Shown: one piece after another, positions 11,137-29,642 of the stretch
How the letters are laid out: the number at the start of each line of letters is the position of its first letter
Numbering within the stretch: the stretch's first letter is position 1
Assembly: GCA_964036665.1 (NCBI GenBank)
Contig: OZ038528.1
Coordinates: forward strand, 13,336,501-13,400,500
DNA length: 64,000 nt
Origin: Gordius sp. MW1
Taxonomy: Eukaryota > Nematomorpha > Gordioida > Gordea > Gordiidae
Direction of reading: 5' to 3'
Notes under the pieces: model-generated
Database searches by the model: none
What the model was told of the DNA's origin: nothing
What the model saw: only the letters and a program-made list of their open reading frames with translations
Program-made: the position numbers and the translations under genes

Positions 11137-11939
11137 GGTTATTTTATAGTGCTTTTTTAAAAAAAATTCACCTGTTAACATCAAGCATATGCGAGTCTAA
11201 CTTGATACTGTCATAGAAATGCCCTAATTAAGAAATAGAGTAATTAAATATTCTGTCGATTTATTTGTTTAAAGGGAAATCAAATTTGAATTTCGAGACT
11301 ATATAAAATATTTTTTTAAAGTGCAAAATCATTAAGATTGTTAAAAAAATAATATTTTTGTTAGTAATTGCAATAAAAAATAAAATCTTGCATTTATCTC
11401 GTTTTTAAGATAGTTTTTAATAACTTTAGAATTAAAATTCAAGCCATTGAAGGTAAAAGATAGCATTTAAGTCGTGGTTGAGCTTGTGTACTTCATTGAT
11501 TCAAGAGGAATATGAAAGCAAACCTAACTACAACCTTGGGTAAGTTGGTCGGGTAAAATCAAATCAGTTAGGGTTCGGTTTTAAAGTGAAATGCATCGGT
11601 GACGTCTACAAGCTTTGCTTTAGGAGAACAGAAACACATATAAATCGTCTTCAGTTGTATTATGAGAGACTTTTGACAATGTGTTGTTGAAAAGGATTAA
11701 TGATAAATTATGATGATTCGGTTTTGTTTGTGTCATGAGAGGATTTATTACACTACATACCCACTCTTCCTTCCCCGCTCACCCCTGACTCTATCGCTTA
11801 TTAAATTAAGACGGGTGTGTAGTGCCGTTGCTAGCGCAGATCGTGCTGCTGGCAAGCTCACATCAGTAAAAGCTATGCATTTCATAAGAGTTTAATAGAA
11901 TTAATGGAATATACAGTTTTTGAGAGATATATTTTTTCC
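11137..11939. other. Intergenic, nothing recognised
   Basis: AT-rich. The short frame 11710-11895 has no recognised similarity and no supporting context. Confidence 0.4.
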
Positions 11940-14900
11940 TATAGCTGTTTGTCACATTTAGTGGTCAGCTCCTTCAAGTAGGTTCTCCATGTATTCCTGC
12001 ACATACACCAACTTCGCTTTAGTTTGTACATTCTCAAGTCCATATCTTACTTATGTCTCCATGTCAGTTTAGGCCTCCCCTCTTTCGCTTACCTTCGACT
12101 TGCATTTTCTTGATACGATTTGCCAAGGGATTTTATTCCGTCTCTCCAAATGGCCATATCATCTCAATCTTCTTACCACCAACTTTCTCTGAATCGGAAC
12201 TACATTTAGTTTATCCCTTATGTCTTGATTTCTTAATGGTCCTTTTTGCTTATTCCCAAGATCCATCTTAATATTCGCATCTCCATTGTAGCCAAGCTTT
12301 GCTCCTTTTTTGCCTTAATTGCCCAGGTTCCGCTCCATACAATACCGTGGGTACAATAATGGTGTTGTATAACCGTCCTTTCAATTTGAGTTGTATGAGT
12401 TTGTAACATAGGACACCACTCAACTCCCTAAATTTTAGCCAGCCTGCGTTTATTCTTTCCTTAATTTCGCCTTCCACTCCACTCACATTGTACCCTAGAA
12501 CCAAGATATTTGAATTCCTTCCTTCTGCTTAAACACCAGTCATCGATTTACAGGTGTGTTTCTTAGTATTCATTCCCCGACTCCAAGCATACATATTCTG
12601 TTTTATCTCGGCTGACTCTAAGGCCTTTGCTTTCAATTAGCTCCATCCACACTTTTACCTGCTTTGCTAATTCCACATTTGAGTCTGCGCACAGGACTAT
12701 ATCATCCGCTAGGAGCATTGCCCAAGTGATTCGCGTTTCAGGTCCTTCGTTATCGAATCCATTATTGTTATGAAGAGCAATGGACTTAGTGCCGATCCGT
12801 GATGCACACCAAAATTTAGACTGAATCCCTTTTGTGGATGTCCGAACTTTGGTTTTTGGTTTCTATACATATTCTTTATTAACATTAAAGAATCGTCGGG
12901 TACACCATTGTAACTCTGGCTATTCAATATCAACTGCCTTGGCACTTTATCGAAAGCTTTCTCAAGTCGATGAAACACATATTTTTCCTTATATAATTCC
13001 ATAAGTCGCCTAAGACCATGTATTGCATATGAAGTTTACTTTCCAGGCATGAACCCAAATTGTCGTTCATCTATTGAGATTATTTTTCGGAGTCTTAACC
13101 TTTCCCCAAACCTTCAGTACGTGACTCGTTAATTTTATCCCCCGATAGTTGTTGCATTCATGTACATCTCCCTTCATTTTATAGATTCGTATAACAGCTT
13201 TCCCTCCACTCATCAGGCATCTTACCACTCGCAAGTAATTAGTTAAACAGCTTTGTAAGTAGATGTACACCTAAGGGTCCTGGCATTTTAAAACCTTATA
13301 GGTATTGTCGTATCCGTAACGACTAACCCTAGATACCTCACCTCACCCCCTAACTACCCCAGCCTTAGTAATCCCTTAAGTATCGAGTTTATTAATGAGT
13401 GTATTTAAAGTTCCAGTTCGTTGTATCCTTAAGAGTTAAGGGAGCAGGTGTATTAAGAGTTGGGAATGTTTAATATTCTATCTTGTTGTATCCTCAAAAG
13501 AGCAGGTGTATTAAGAGTTGGGAATACTTATGTAGGGGATTGAATATTGTATCCTCATAATGATTAAAAGTAGATAAACTTAAAAGGAGACCGGAAAGGT
13601 CTAGAGATGTAAAAGTAGATAAGTTAAAAATAGAATTTAATAGCTGTTCGATATAAGGAGAAGTGGATATAATAATAAAATGAACAGGCCGGGGCTAGGA
13701 AATCTTAGCAATATAAAAACCCATGTATACAGTGAAAATTAACTAATTATTTTTCCTCGCCAAGTATTCCCCGTTGGGGGAATTACCGTATCCCCTCTGT
13801 CCTTACGAACCCCTGCGAAATTCCCTTCCCTGCTAAAATCCCTACGATAATTATAATTTGACGTGACTTATACCGAATGAAAAGATCGAATAAATTATTG
13901 TCTATACTTATTATCGATTCGGAAATAAACGGAATAAAATTCATGAATTTAACCCTTATCTAAACTCCCCCCCCCCCCCCCCCCAATATAACCGAGGTGT
14001 TGCAAATATGACACTAACACCATAAACCCTGACGTTACAGAAGCCCTTGCACATAACAATTGACCACACACGCCTTCTCCTTATACAGGACATAACAGTT
14101 GGCCAACAACTTCTCTTTCATTCTTTGATCTTTTCAAAATGTAACAGGTATATTATCAGATCCCACCGCTCTACTCATGGTAATCTTTTTAAGCACCTGG
14201 TAAACCTCTTCTTCTGTCACTTCGAAATCTGGGTCATATTCATAGTTCTTGCTTTCGCAGTGATCCAAAAACCCATTTTCACTTTTTTGTATTCTTCCCA
14301 ACGATCTATGATTTGATGGTCCAAAGCAAGAGTGATGCCTTCCTTGCCTTTTACAGTTTTCACGATTACCACATCCTTTGAGTTCCTTGCTCTGGTCTTT
14401 GCGATTTTGTAATTCATTCTTTCCCCTTTTTTACTGGTTAACTTGGAATTCAAATTCTCGTAGACCTCTGTTTTAGCCTTGGCTACACAACGTTTTGCCT
14501 CAATTTAGCTTTCATATATGCCAATCGTGTTCCTTAATTTCTGTTGCCTGAACATAATTTGTAAAGCTTTCTTTTCAACTTGACCAGGCGTTGCACGTCT
14601 TCGTTCCACCACCATGTCTTCTTATCTTTCTGTATACTTGGTTTACCTTCTCCTAGAACACATCTCGCTACTGATCGTACCGTGTTAGCTATGTTATTCC
14701 ACATATCGTTAGCATTCTGCTGTTCATCTATTTGCAGCTGTTCGATTATTTGATCATTGTAATTATCTTTCAATTTTGGTAGCGGAACCATTTGGTTTTT
14801 CTATTTAATCTCTTCGGTTTTTGTGTTTTCGCCTTGGAGATGGTATAGTCCATCAAAACAAGTTTATGCTGGGCTGCAATAGCCTCACCTGGTATAACCC

Positions 14901-15720
14901 TACAATCGCGTATATTCTTTAATTCTTTCCTTGATATTAAGAGGACGTCAATTTGCGAAGACCGATTCCCACTTTTGTACGTTATTAGGTTAGGTGATTT
15001 ACATTCTTTCTGAAGAAGGTATTTGTGATGGCCAAATCAAATGCCATGGCTATTTTTAATATTTCGCCGCCTTCATCGTTTCTCGCTCCGTATCCATTTC
15101 CACCATGGTACCGTTCAAATCCATCTCTTGTTTTGCCTACGTGACCATTCATATGCGCTCCAATTATAACTATCTCTGCTCTGGGTATCATGCGCAGCGT
15201 TTCGTCTATTTCTTCCCGAAAGTCCTCCTTTTATCATCTGTACATCCTGTTTGCGGAGCATATCCGGACACTACATTAAACATTAGTCCTTATGCATAGT
15301 TTCAACATGATGAGTCGCCCACTTTTTCTTCGTACCTCAATGACTTTATATTGCAAATGTGAGGCTAATATGATTGCCACGCAATTTTTAACTAAGCCGT
15401 TGAAGTTAAGTTTAAAGCCTTCATCTATCATCCTTGCTTTTGCGCCTTTTCATCTTGTTTCCTGTATACACGCTATATTGACCCGTCGCTTGCTGTGGGT
15501 GTCGGCAACTTCTCGGCATTTTACCAGTTATCGTTCCAACATTTAGCGAGCCCACTCTCAATCTCGTCCTTAGCAAACTAGTTTTTTTAACTACATCCGT
15601 TTGCGGAAGATGTAGTAACCCTCGTTGACTTTTCGCATGATACGGGCGCCTACCATGCGCATCGTTTACGGAGGACGCCCTAACGCTTTCATTACTTTCA
15701 TATTCTCAACTTTCATATAG
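11940..15720 (-). mobile_element. RTE-clade non-LTR retrotransposon, degenerate
   Basis: Read on the minus strand it gives, in order: the start of the apurinic endonuclease domain (SLNVGTITGKMPRSC, about 15560-15490); its middle (IPRAEIVIIGAHMNGHVGKT, then FERYHGGNGYGARNDEGGE, about 15190-15040); a linker (14791-14534; 14453-14217); and reverse transcriptase with YRGIKLTSHVLK (13180-13100), EKAFDKVPRQLI, HHGSALSPLLF and ADDIVLCADS (13000-12680). The thumb/C-terminal region follows with AGWLKFRELSGVLCYKLIQL (12504-12268). The order and motifs are those of RTE-type LINEs. Many frameshifts and an 0.85-kb insertion disrupt it. Such elements integrate by target-primed reverse transcription. Confidence 0.9.
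13290..14145. mobile_element. Unclassified insertion inside the RTE element
   Basis: Between the two halves of the RTE reverse-transcriptase region lie about 850 bp unrelated to the LINE. The insert includes a duplicated block (GTGTATTAAGAGTTGGGAAT at about 13449 and 13507) and a long C run (13969-13984). It may be a solo LTR or a DNA element; no clean ends or target duplication were found. Confidence 0.4.
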
Positions 15721-15797
15721 CACTTGGATCAGGGGTGACGCTTGGCTATCCAGGCCTGACAACCGTATTGACGGTGAGATATTTTTAATCTTTGAAA

Positions 15798-15874
15798 TAA
15801 GTGCCGAAGGTGGTATTGAACCATCAACCTTTTCCTTAAGCCTAAACATATACCCACTACGCCACCACTTATAG
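15798..15874 (-). repeat. tRNA-like Pol III promoter head joined to RTE 5' region
   Basis: On the minus strand an A-box TGGCGTAGTGG (about 15868-15858) is followed 31 nt later by a B-box GGTTCAATACC (about 15826-15816), the spacing of a tRNA gene. Downstream it runs into the 5' untranslated region of the RTE element. This suits a tRNA-derived SINE head; the arms do not form a clear functional tRNA, so I do not call a tRNA gene. Confidence 0.55.
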
Positions 15875-17029
15875 AATTTGCGGTTTATTCGCGTGAGTAT
15901 CGTAAAATATAAGCTTTGTTTAATTATTTCTCCTTTTAATATTTGCTAGTATATAACTAAGATAATTGACTGCTTAACGGCTATCGCTCCCCAATGTTGT
16001 TGCTCTGAGGTGGAAAAGATGGTGTCCCATATTGAAGAGGCTTAAAGAATGTACAAAGAATTGCGGCTATAGTAATATTAGGGAATTAAAGGATACTGCT
16101 TTAAATTTTCTGTAAGAAGTCGTTAATTAAAAGGTTCAAAAGAAAATCAACCGTCAAACTGTTTGCAGATTCTGGTAGAGTTTTTAGCGGTGAACACAAA
16201 TATATTTGAGGTTTTTCCCTATGCGTCAAGTTTTTGAAATATTTGCTCATAGTTGCTTACAACAGCTATTATACTATGGCTTAATAAACTTTTATGTTAT
16301 TTACAAAATTAATCTTTCTACATTAACAACTTTCCTCAGACTAGAGGTCGCCATCCCTTTCATTTGTTGTTTATCTACTTTTACAACTACTATTGCCACA
16401 ACTATACTGGCAATGATTGTGAGCTAGTCATGTACAATCTTTCACCCCTCTATCCTTTTTTATTTTGCTATTTTTATTTTGGGCGAAAAAATTTAAATTA
16501 TAACTTTATGTTGAATATGAATTCGTAGATGTGCTCACCTTTTACTTTCTAGGCTCAGTTTTTGTTTTGCTGTACAACCTATTATTTGCCCACCTCTTCT
16601 AAGAGAGAAGCTAAAATACACCTTGTAATATTGTGGGTATTTTTATTTTTGTGTTACTAAAATTTAATTTATGCCATCGGTATTTGTTTTTAATGATAAG
16701 CAAAGTACAAGTAACAAAAGTGAGTAAGTAATTTAAGTTTATAACAGTTCAGTGGGAAAAAATTATTATATAATGCAAAAACATATAACCAAACTTAAAT
16801 TAACCTTAAATTGCACAGCAATTAATAGTAAAACTACGTTGCAGAAGCAAAGTGAAAAAAGGGAATCAGGAACAAAAGAGAATTCAATTCCTAATGGGAA
16901 AGGAAAAGGGGATGGATTGTATATTACTAGCCCACAACCACTACCAGTGGTGTTAGTAGTAGTTGTGGTAGTAGATAAACAACAACACGCACTTTATTCA
17001 GCTTTAAGGGAAAGGGAGGTAGAGCCCTG

Positions 17030-18142
17030 CACGGGCCGTCCGAGGCCGGGCTCGGGCAAATTTTAAAACTTTGATCGGGCCTCAGGCTTGGGTCGAGTCT
17101 GATGGGCCAGCCCGACCCGAGGCCTGAGCCCGAAAAAAAATTTGAATAAATATTAATCCAAAATATAATTACAATACAAGATAATCCCCCTACAAATAAA
17201 TATTTAGAATTTTACTACCCCCCCCTCCCACCACCTCATATTAATTTCTTGGCTAGCCGTGTGGGTCTATCTGTGCTATGTATGACTTTGACTATGATTA
17301 ACGACTAATCAAATGTTTGAAAAAACCCTTTTTTAGCGAAAAGTTTAACACTTTGGCCAAAAAGGCCCTTTCGTTTTTAAATTCAAAATTTGAACTTGAT
17401 ATTATTCATAAATTATCCGCGTTATTAAATCCAAAGTATCGAAATTTAATAATGCTGCCTCGCTATGAATTTGATGACATTTGTCATCATATACGAAATT
17501 TAATAATTATGGAGGAAAGGATTAAGGCTAATCCTCCGGTTAATACAGTTACGCCTAGTATAGCTGTCGAGCATGGTAATTTTTTAATTTGCATTAAGCA
17601 CTTATTATTTTTCTAGATAATATAATGGAGGAAGAATTTTTAGATTTTAGTAGTTGGGAAGAGCCCAGAATAGATAACAACGAAGCTGAGGAAGATGAAT
17701 TACATAAATATTTAAATACGAATTATATTGGTGGTATGGAAGTTTTGGAATGGTGGAAGATGCATCAGAGTGAATTTCCTTGTTTGAGCAATTTGGCTAG
17801 AAAGTATTTGGCAATACCTGCTACATTAGCTAGCAGTGAGCGAGCCTTTTCTACAGCTGGGCGACCTTAGGAAGAGAGACGGACTTCGTTAAAACCCGAG
17901 AAATTAGACTCCACTTTATTTATTTACCATAACTATTCATATTTTAAATCACATAATATTCGCGATACGTAATATATTTATAAATAAATTTACATTTTTA
18001 CAAGTCGGGCCGGGCTCGGGCTCGGGTTGGGCCTGAGTAAAAAAAACAAATCGGGCTCGGGTCGGGCTCGGGCAAAAAATAAAAAAAAGTTTCGGGCTCG
18101 GGTTGGGCTTGGGCCGATAAAATTCAATTTTGCAGGGCTCTA
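17030..18142 (+). mobile_element. hAT element with GGGCTCGGG ends and perfect 8-bp target duplication
   Basis: Perfect 12-bp TIRs TAGAGCCCTGCA / TGCAGGGCTCTA are flanked by the duplicated target AAGGGAGG (17022-17029 and 18143-18150). Subterminal GGGCTCGGGTCGGGCTCGGG tracts stand out from the AT-rich interior. It encodes only the C-terminal part of a hAT transposase. Confidence 0.93.
17317..17870 (+). pseudogene. hAT transposase C-terminal remnant
   Basis: 17317-17616 gives KLSALLNPKYRNLIML. 17625-17870 gives LEWWKMHQSEFPCLSNLARK and PATLASSERAFSTAGRP, the hAT dimerisation (Dimer_Tnp_hAT) block. The two frames are separated by a short stop-containing stretch, the latter ends early, and the N-terminal BED finger and most of the catalytic domain are absent. 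Confidence 0.85.
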
Positions 18143-18189
18143 AAGGGAGGGCAACTCCAGTTTGGGACAATTCGTCAATGTAATATGAT

Positions 18190-18689
18190 AGGAGATAATA
18201 GTGATGGGGAAATAGCGTTTTTAATGCCGCTACGTCTATTAGCACATAGTCACCTTAAGTGCTTAGGAGATGGGAGGTTCGAGGCGCTAAAGCCATAGCC
18301 GATAGCACTTAAATGCGCTAGAGCTATTGCACGGAGCTAACATTGATAATAATTTTTTTAATTGTTTATTAGATATTAAAATACATCTGTTGTGCGCCAC
18401 CCACCACCCTTTTTTATTTCTATATCTATTTAACAACTTTTGCTGTGAAAATATAATTTTTTGCCCTATCTCACCATCTACTAATATTAATGTTAGCGTC
18501 GTGCTATAGCTCTAGCGCATTTAAGTGCTATCGGCCATAGCTTTAGCGCCTCAAACCTTTCATCTCCTATAGCTTATAGCACTTAAAGTGACTATGTGCT
18601 AGTAGACATAGCGTATATAATAGGCTATTCCCATCAGCGGGGAGATGCTAAGCGCGCTGTGCTAAGCGTTTTCCCATCACTAGGAGATA
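18190..18689. mobile_element. Palindromic MITE
   Basis: Left arm 18191-18347 and right arm about 18490-18689 are inverted copies (TTAAATGCGCTAGAGCTAT against ATAGCTCTAGCGCATTTAA; GTGATGGG against CCCATCAC near the ends), with a loop of about 140 bp. No coding capacity. Confidence 0.7.
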
Positions 18690-19054
18690 TGTTAATTTTG
18701 TATATAAATCAAAACTTAATAAAGGTAGAGTAAACAAATTTTTATTGCTTCCTATCACCTTTATTTATCAATCGAATATATTAAATAAATATTTTCCGAC
18801 TAATTTGCAAGCTATTGACGTTTTAGTAAGACAGCAAATATTTAGTAAGACAGCAAATATTATAACATATAGTGAAAAAGCTAAAAATATATTTGTGTTC
18901 ACCGTATAAAAATTAACAGAATCTGCAAACATTTTAACGGTTTATTTCTCTTTTGAACCGTGCAATTAACGACTTCTTACTGAAAAAAGCAATATTCCTA
19001 AATTCACTATTATTATTTTAGCCGCAACTTTATGTACATTCTTTAAGCCCCCCT

Positions 19055-21452
19055 TAATATAGGAGTGCATTGCTATGAGCTTGTGTTGGCAAAATTTGTT
19101 CGGTAGGTATTAAGTTTAAATTTTAAAATTGACGGTGCGATCAATTGGTGAGTTGAAGATTTATCTAAGTTGCACGATCACGGCTTTTATTCGTTATCAG
19201 ATTCCAGTAGCGTAGGGAAATGGGCCATTGACAAATATTTTTTTTTAATTATATGGAAAAACTTAATACTATTAATAAAAATCTTGTTAGTGAGGCGCAT
19301 ATTGAAATAATAAATCATCTTAATTAATTTGAGATTTAATTTTAGATAAAAATCTACTAATTCTAACACTATTTATAAAAAAATATTTTGTCCCGAGTTC
19401 CTGTTTTCAAATAAGAACAAATTTAATTATTAATTCTTTTTCTAAAAAACTATATCAACCTGTTAAAGAAATGAGGAAGACGCTAATACAAGCCAAATTT
19501 TAGTACAAGAGGTAATTAAAAATTTTATTTTTATTTAAACTTACATTAGATTCTATGTTTTTCAAAATTGTGGTTATTATACTAGAGTAGAGTATAATAA
19601 GAAAATACGAATAATTAATACTATTTGTAAATGATAATTTTACAAAGCGGTTTGTACATTTTATCATGCATGTTTCATTTTTAAATATACTTTAATGTCT
19701 GTTATCTTTAGAAATTGAGCGTGCTATAATTCTACAGTAAAAATTGGAATAGAAATTAATATTCTTCATGGTTATGGTTGATATAGCTAATTGTCAAAGC
19801 AGGGCAATGATGGGCTTTTTTTTAAATGGCGGACCGGGCTTGCAGGCTACCAGAATTATTTGCAAAACAGGATTTTTGTATTTTAATATATAAAAAATGG
19901 TGTTTTTATGATGTTTATCAGATTTAATTCTTATTCAACTTCACAATATAATAAAATGCATATTAATTTTTATTCGTTATTTATTCATAGAGTTTATGAT
20001 TTTTAAATCAGTGAATTTGAGTTTTTATTTTTTAAAAAGGGGAAACGAATAGTGAAAAATTTACAAAACTAGGTAATTTTAGTTTAATAAAATTAATCTT
20101 GCATAGAGTTTCAATCATCATGGTTTTATTTGCAGCTTTAAGTGCTAAACGGCGAGTCCTGAAATAAACAAAAGACGGTTTTAGACTGATTTTTTTTCAA
20201 CATATAAATAAATGATTGTTTTAATTGACAAATAATGTTTAAAAAGCAGCAGAATATAGAGGAATTTTATCGAGAAGGGTGTAGGCTGCGACCGTGCTTA
20301 GCAAAAAATTAGCGGGCGGGGCTCGGGCCCATAATTTTATTTTAACGATCCCGGACGCGGACAATTTTTGGTATTGCTGGGGAAATTAAACCTAAAAGGC
20401 CCGTGCATGTGTTTAGTTAAAACAACGGCCCTATAGCCCAAACATATAAATTAAAAGGAGCTCTTTGAATTTTGCGTCCTCGAAGATATTATTCATGAAT
20501 TTTTCACTAAAAACCCATCGCCTTTAAATTTATAACTTTAATAAATTTTTATTTAATTGTAATTTTTTGACACAAATATAACCCCTCCCCCCCCCCCCCC
20601 TCTTTAATTCGGTAGTCCATATATAATCTTAATAAATTTTTCTTTATTCGTATTATTTATCAAACATTTTGAACCACTCCCCCCCCCCCCCTCTTTAGGC
20701 AATCCTGCCTACGCCCCTGGAGTAGGTGTAGAATTAAGTTTAAATCACAACTTTGTGATTATCAATGAATTTTGTCAATATTGTAAATGTTTTATCCTAA
20801 TAAATGTAATTATTGACTAATTGACTTATATTTCCAATTTCAAAGTAAGGTTACAATATCTGTTGTTTATTATTATTAATATTATTATGACAGGCCAAAT
20901 TAATAGAAGAAATTTATAGCTTATTTTATGAAATTTTTGAGAGCCTTCTGATAATTTTTTTGACAATGCCATTGTTGTTAAAAGCTTCAATAAGCTTTAT
21001 TCTCTACGCTATAGTTGTTAAATTGCTAACTTTAGCAATGCTAACTATGTGCTATGCTCGAGCACGAACACTAGCTGTGTAACATGCTAGTTTAGCACAA
21101 TGAGTGCTAGCTGTTCGGTGCAATAATTTTAACAGTAGCACGTAAAAATGCTCGTGAGGTTAGTCGAAACAGCCAAATCAGTTAAAAAATTTAGCAGGAG
21201 CTCGAGCAGTAAATTCGAGCAGATAGTAGATTGAATTGCTATTTGTTAAAATTTAGCAACTTACAATATTTGGTCATGGTATATTAGAAAGTTAATATAT
21301 AAGAGTTTTATAAGAAATTAAGCATGTTGAGCATAAAATGATGGATTGCACGATAATAAGATGAGATTGTATATTTGATTTTTTACCTGACATGTAATTA
21401 TATACATTTTGAGTTTTTAGGTATAAATATTTTGTACAGGTGGTTAAATAAA
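19055..21452. other. Intergenic TE graveyard with small fragments
   Basis: No genes. Visible pieces: a GGGC-type hAT fragment near 19800-19855, another near 20280-20415 (GCGGGCGGGGCTCGGGCCC), poly-C MITE debris around 20580-20720 ending GCCTACGCCCCTG, and a GCTAGC-rich inverted segment at about 21010-21260 (AATTGCTAACTTTAGC against GCTATTTGTTAAAATTTAGC). Confidence 0.45.
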
Positions 21453-21925
21453 TATATATGAGGTAAATGTCATATCTATGTTTATGATGCGATTTAAATT
21501 TTTTTTTCAAATTGTGACTCACTTGGAGCTTAAAAAATGTTTTTCACCTTTGAAATTAAGATTTTTGAAAGTTTAGCGGTCGCCCAGGTGACAAATGTCA
21601 TAATCTATGTTTATGATGCGATTAAAATTTTTTTAAAACTGTGACTCACTAAGCGCTTAAAAAATGGTTTTCACCTTTGAAATCAAGATTTTTGAAAGTT
21701 TACCGGTCGTCAAGGTGACAAATGTCATAATCTACATTTATGTTTTTTTTTCAAATTGTGACTCATTAGGAGCTTAAAAAATGTTTTTCACCTTTGAAAT
21801 TAAGATTTTTGAAAGTTTAGCGGTCGCCCAGGTGACAAATGTCATAATCTATGTTTATGATGCGATTTAAATTTTTTTTTCAAATTGTGACTAACTAAGA
21901 GCTTAAAAAATGTTTTTCACCTAAA
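21453..21925. repeat. Tandem repeat, about 125-bp unit, four copies
   Basis: The block AAATTGTGACTCACT...GCTTAAAAAATG...TTTCACCTTTGAAAT recurs with its GTGACT anchor at about 21514, 21641, 21757 and 21887. Spacing varies (about 116-130 bp) through deletions. The following 21926-22392 holds nothing recognised. Confidence 0.8.
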
Positions 21926-22392
21926 CATAGATTATTGAATTTGAAAATAATTCCTAAATGCCTAGATATTAGGAGAAGAGAAGTATTTTATATTTTGACT
22001 ATCTGTATGTTTTTTGGGCAACTCAAATTAAAAAATTCATTTGATTTTGAAAAAATTAGTTTAAAAGAATAAAGCTTAGATGACATGTTGGCCAACGTAA
22101 GTAAAACATTCCCAATCTTAATCATGTCCGTTAATCTTTTTTTTATTAAATTAATTTTAACAATGCTTAGCATTTTTGGTTAGTTCCCCCATTTTATTTT
22201 ATTATTCCTTTAATTTATGCATTTTCTATTAGTTCCCATTGAATGTTCTAAGACCACTTGGAACGAAATTTGAAAGAAAAGATTTAATCTCTCCATTAAT
22301 TATTCCATTTTACAATAAGAAAAGAAAAATTACACGGCGCCCTAAGAATATAGTAGTTGCGTCTAGTTTATACACAGGAGTACTATGTGTAT

Positions 22393-22843
22393 CAGAGGTC
22401 AGAAATGCCCGGCCCGGCCCGCTGCCCGGCCCACGGGCCGGGCCGGGCAACTGTCTTAAGTTTTACTTTTCGGGCGGGCCCGGGCGGGCACCATAACAAG
22501 ATTCGGGCAATTCGGGCTCAATTTTGTTTTTCAAATAATGTATTATATTGTTTTTGTCTATATTTTGCCACTTTTTTAATTGATTTCATAATGTTTGTTT
22601 ATCCTAGTTCTCATTTAAAAAAAAATCAAAAATGAAGACAAAATTTATAAAATATATAACGATTTTAGTGCTAAAAATTTTAAAACACACCCTTTCGGGC
22701 CGGGCAGTTCGGGCAGCTGGGATAATTCGGGCATTTCCGGGCGGACACATAAAAGGGTTCGGGCGGGCTCGGGCGGGCAGATTAATTATAAAATCGGGCC
22801 GGGCCGGGTTCGGGCAGAAAAATTCTAACAAATCTGACCTCTG
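22393..22843. mobile_element. GC-rich hAT MITE (CAGAGGTCAGA family), intact
   Basis: TIRs CAGAGGTCAGA / TCTGACCTCTG are flanked by the perfect 8-bp duplication ATGTGTAT (22385-22392 and 22844-22851). The 451-bp element has CCCGGCCCG-rich termini. Open frames running through the GC tracts are artefacts. Confidence 0.95.
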
Positions 22844-23032
22844 ATGTGTATAACTAAATCTCTAGAAATGTAATATTAATTTTTGTATTCTTAAATTAAA
22901 AATATTTTTTTTTGTTTTTACTAAATTGTTAAATAAATTTAACTCTATAAAAGGTAAGAAATTATTTCGTATTTCGGACAGTTAATAAATAAAGGTTACA
23001 ATATAGTATAAAATATGTGGTGTATATTTAAA

Positions 23033-28950
<5,918 letters not shown>

Positions 28951-29487
28951 ATGTCATTGTAAAATATTTCTATCTTTTTAAAAAGCGCGGCGTAGAAGAA
29001 TTTCAATTTCAAACAAGCTATCTACAATTTGTAAAGTTTACAAGTTTTTTAAACAAATCACGTTTATAAAGATTTGAAGCAAAGCGCCTTGCCAACCGCG
29101 GTGAATGCAAATCTATATATGCAGGGCAAATACAAATAGCCCTGTGCTTTTTCCTTTAACCCAATATTTCAAACTCGCCCATAACGCGTTAGTATTTTTT
29201 TACTAAATATATTTGATTTTCTTATAATACGCAGGGGCGTAGCTAGGGGGAAGCCAAGGGTTCAAGCCCCCCCCCCCAAGAGCAAAATCCTGGCAACTTT
29301 GGCTCAAGCAATTATTTAATATACATAATTTTATTACTATTAAAATAATTATTTAAATTAATCTCTTCACTTTACTATATAAAAAATATACTCTTACAAA
29401 GCACTAACTCTTTTCTTTTCCCTCTCTTAATTATTTACCTTTAATAACTCCCCTTCCAAAAACAATAGTGTCCCCTCCCAAAATGTA
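28951..29487. other. RAD51 upstream flank
   Basis: Probable RAD51 promoter region; no element could be identified. A GGGCGTAG...poly-C MITE fragment lies at about 29232-29280. Confidence 0.4.
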
Positions 29488-29551
29488 CATGGGCGTAGTC
29501 AGAGGGAGGGGCAGCTGTCCTCCTCTTAATCCAATGCTGACTACGCCCATG
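29488..29551. mobile_element. Tiny CATGGGCGTA MITE
   Basis: 64 bp with perfect 15-bp TIRs CATGGGCGTAGTCAG / CTGACTACGCCCATG. Flanks AAAATGTA and AAAAAGTA match at 7 of 8 positions, an imperfect 8-bp duplication. Same family as 41614-41788 and 57909-58076. Confidence 0.8.
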
Positions 29552-29642
29552 AAAAAGTATGGTATAACAATTGGGTCTTTATCAAATGGTATAAAGGCAG
29601 CTATATAGTATTATAACTGAGTTGTAATATATTATTATTTAT

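Larger units (their letters stand above)
16027..19054. mobile_element. Long inverted-repeat element disrupted by nested insertions
   Basis: The left arm (about 16027-16250) and right arm (about 18870-19054) are inverted copies, e.g. GGCTTAAAGAATGTACA against TGTACATTCTTTAAGCC, and GAAGTCGTTAATTA against the complementary stretch near 18970. The inner arm (GGTGAACACAAATATA) also matches the palindromic family B at 23185-23956, so it is a diverged relative. The interior holds the hAT copy 17030-18142 and another palindrome at 18190-18689. Confidence 0.65.

Noticed and set aside
22239-22844. Gly/Pro/Arg-rich frames on both strands, also at 38105-38451 and 39203-39388
   Set aside because: Stop-free only because of the GGGCC tracts in hAT ends.
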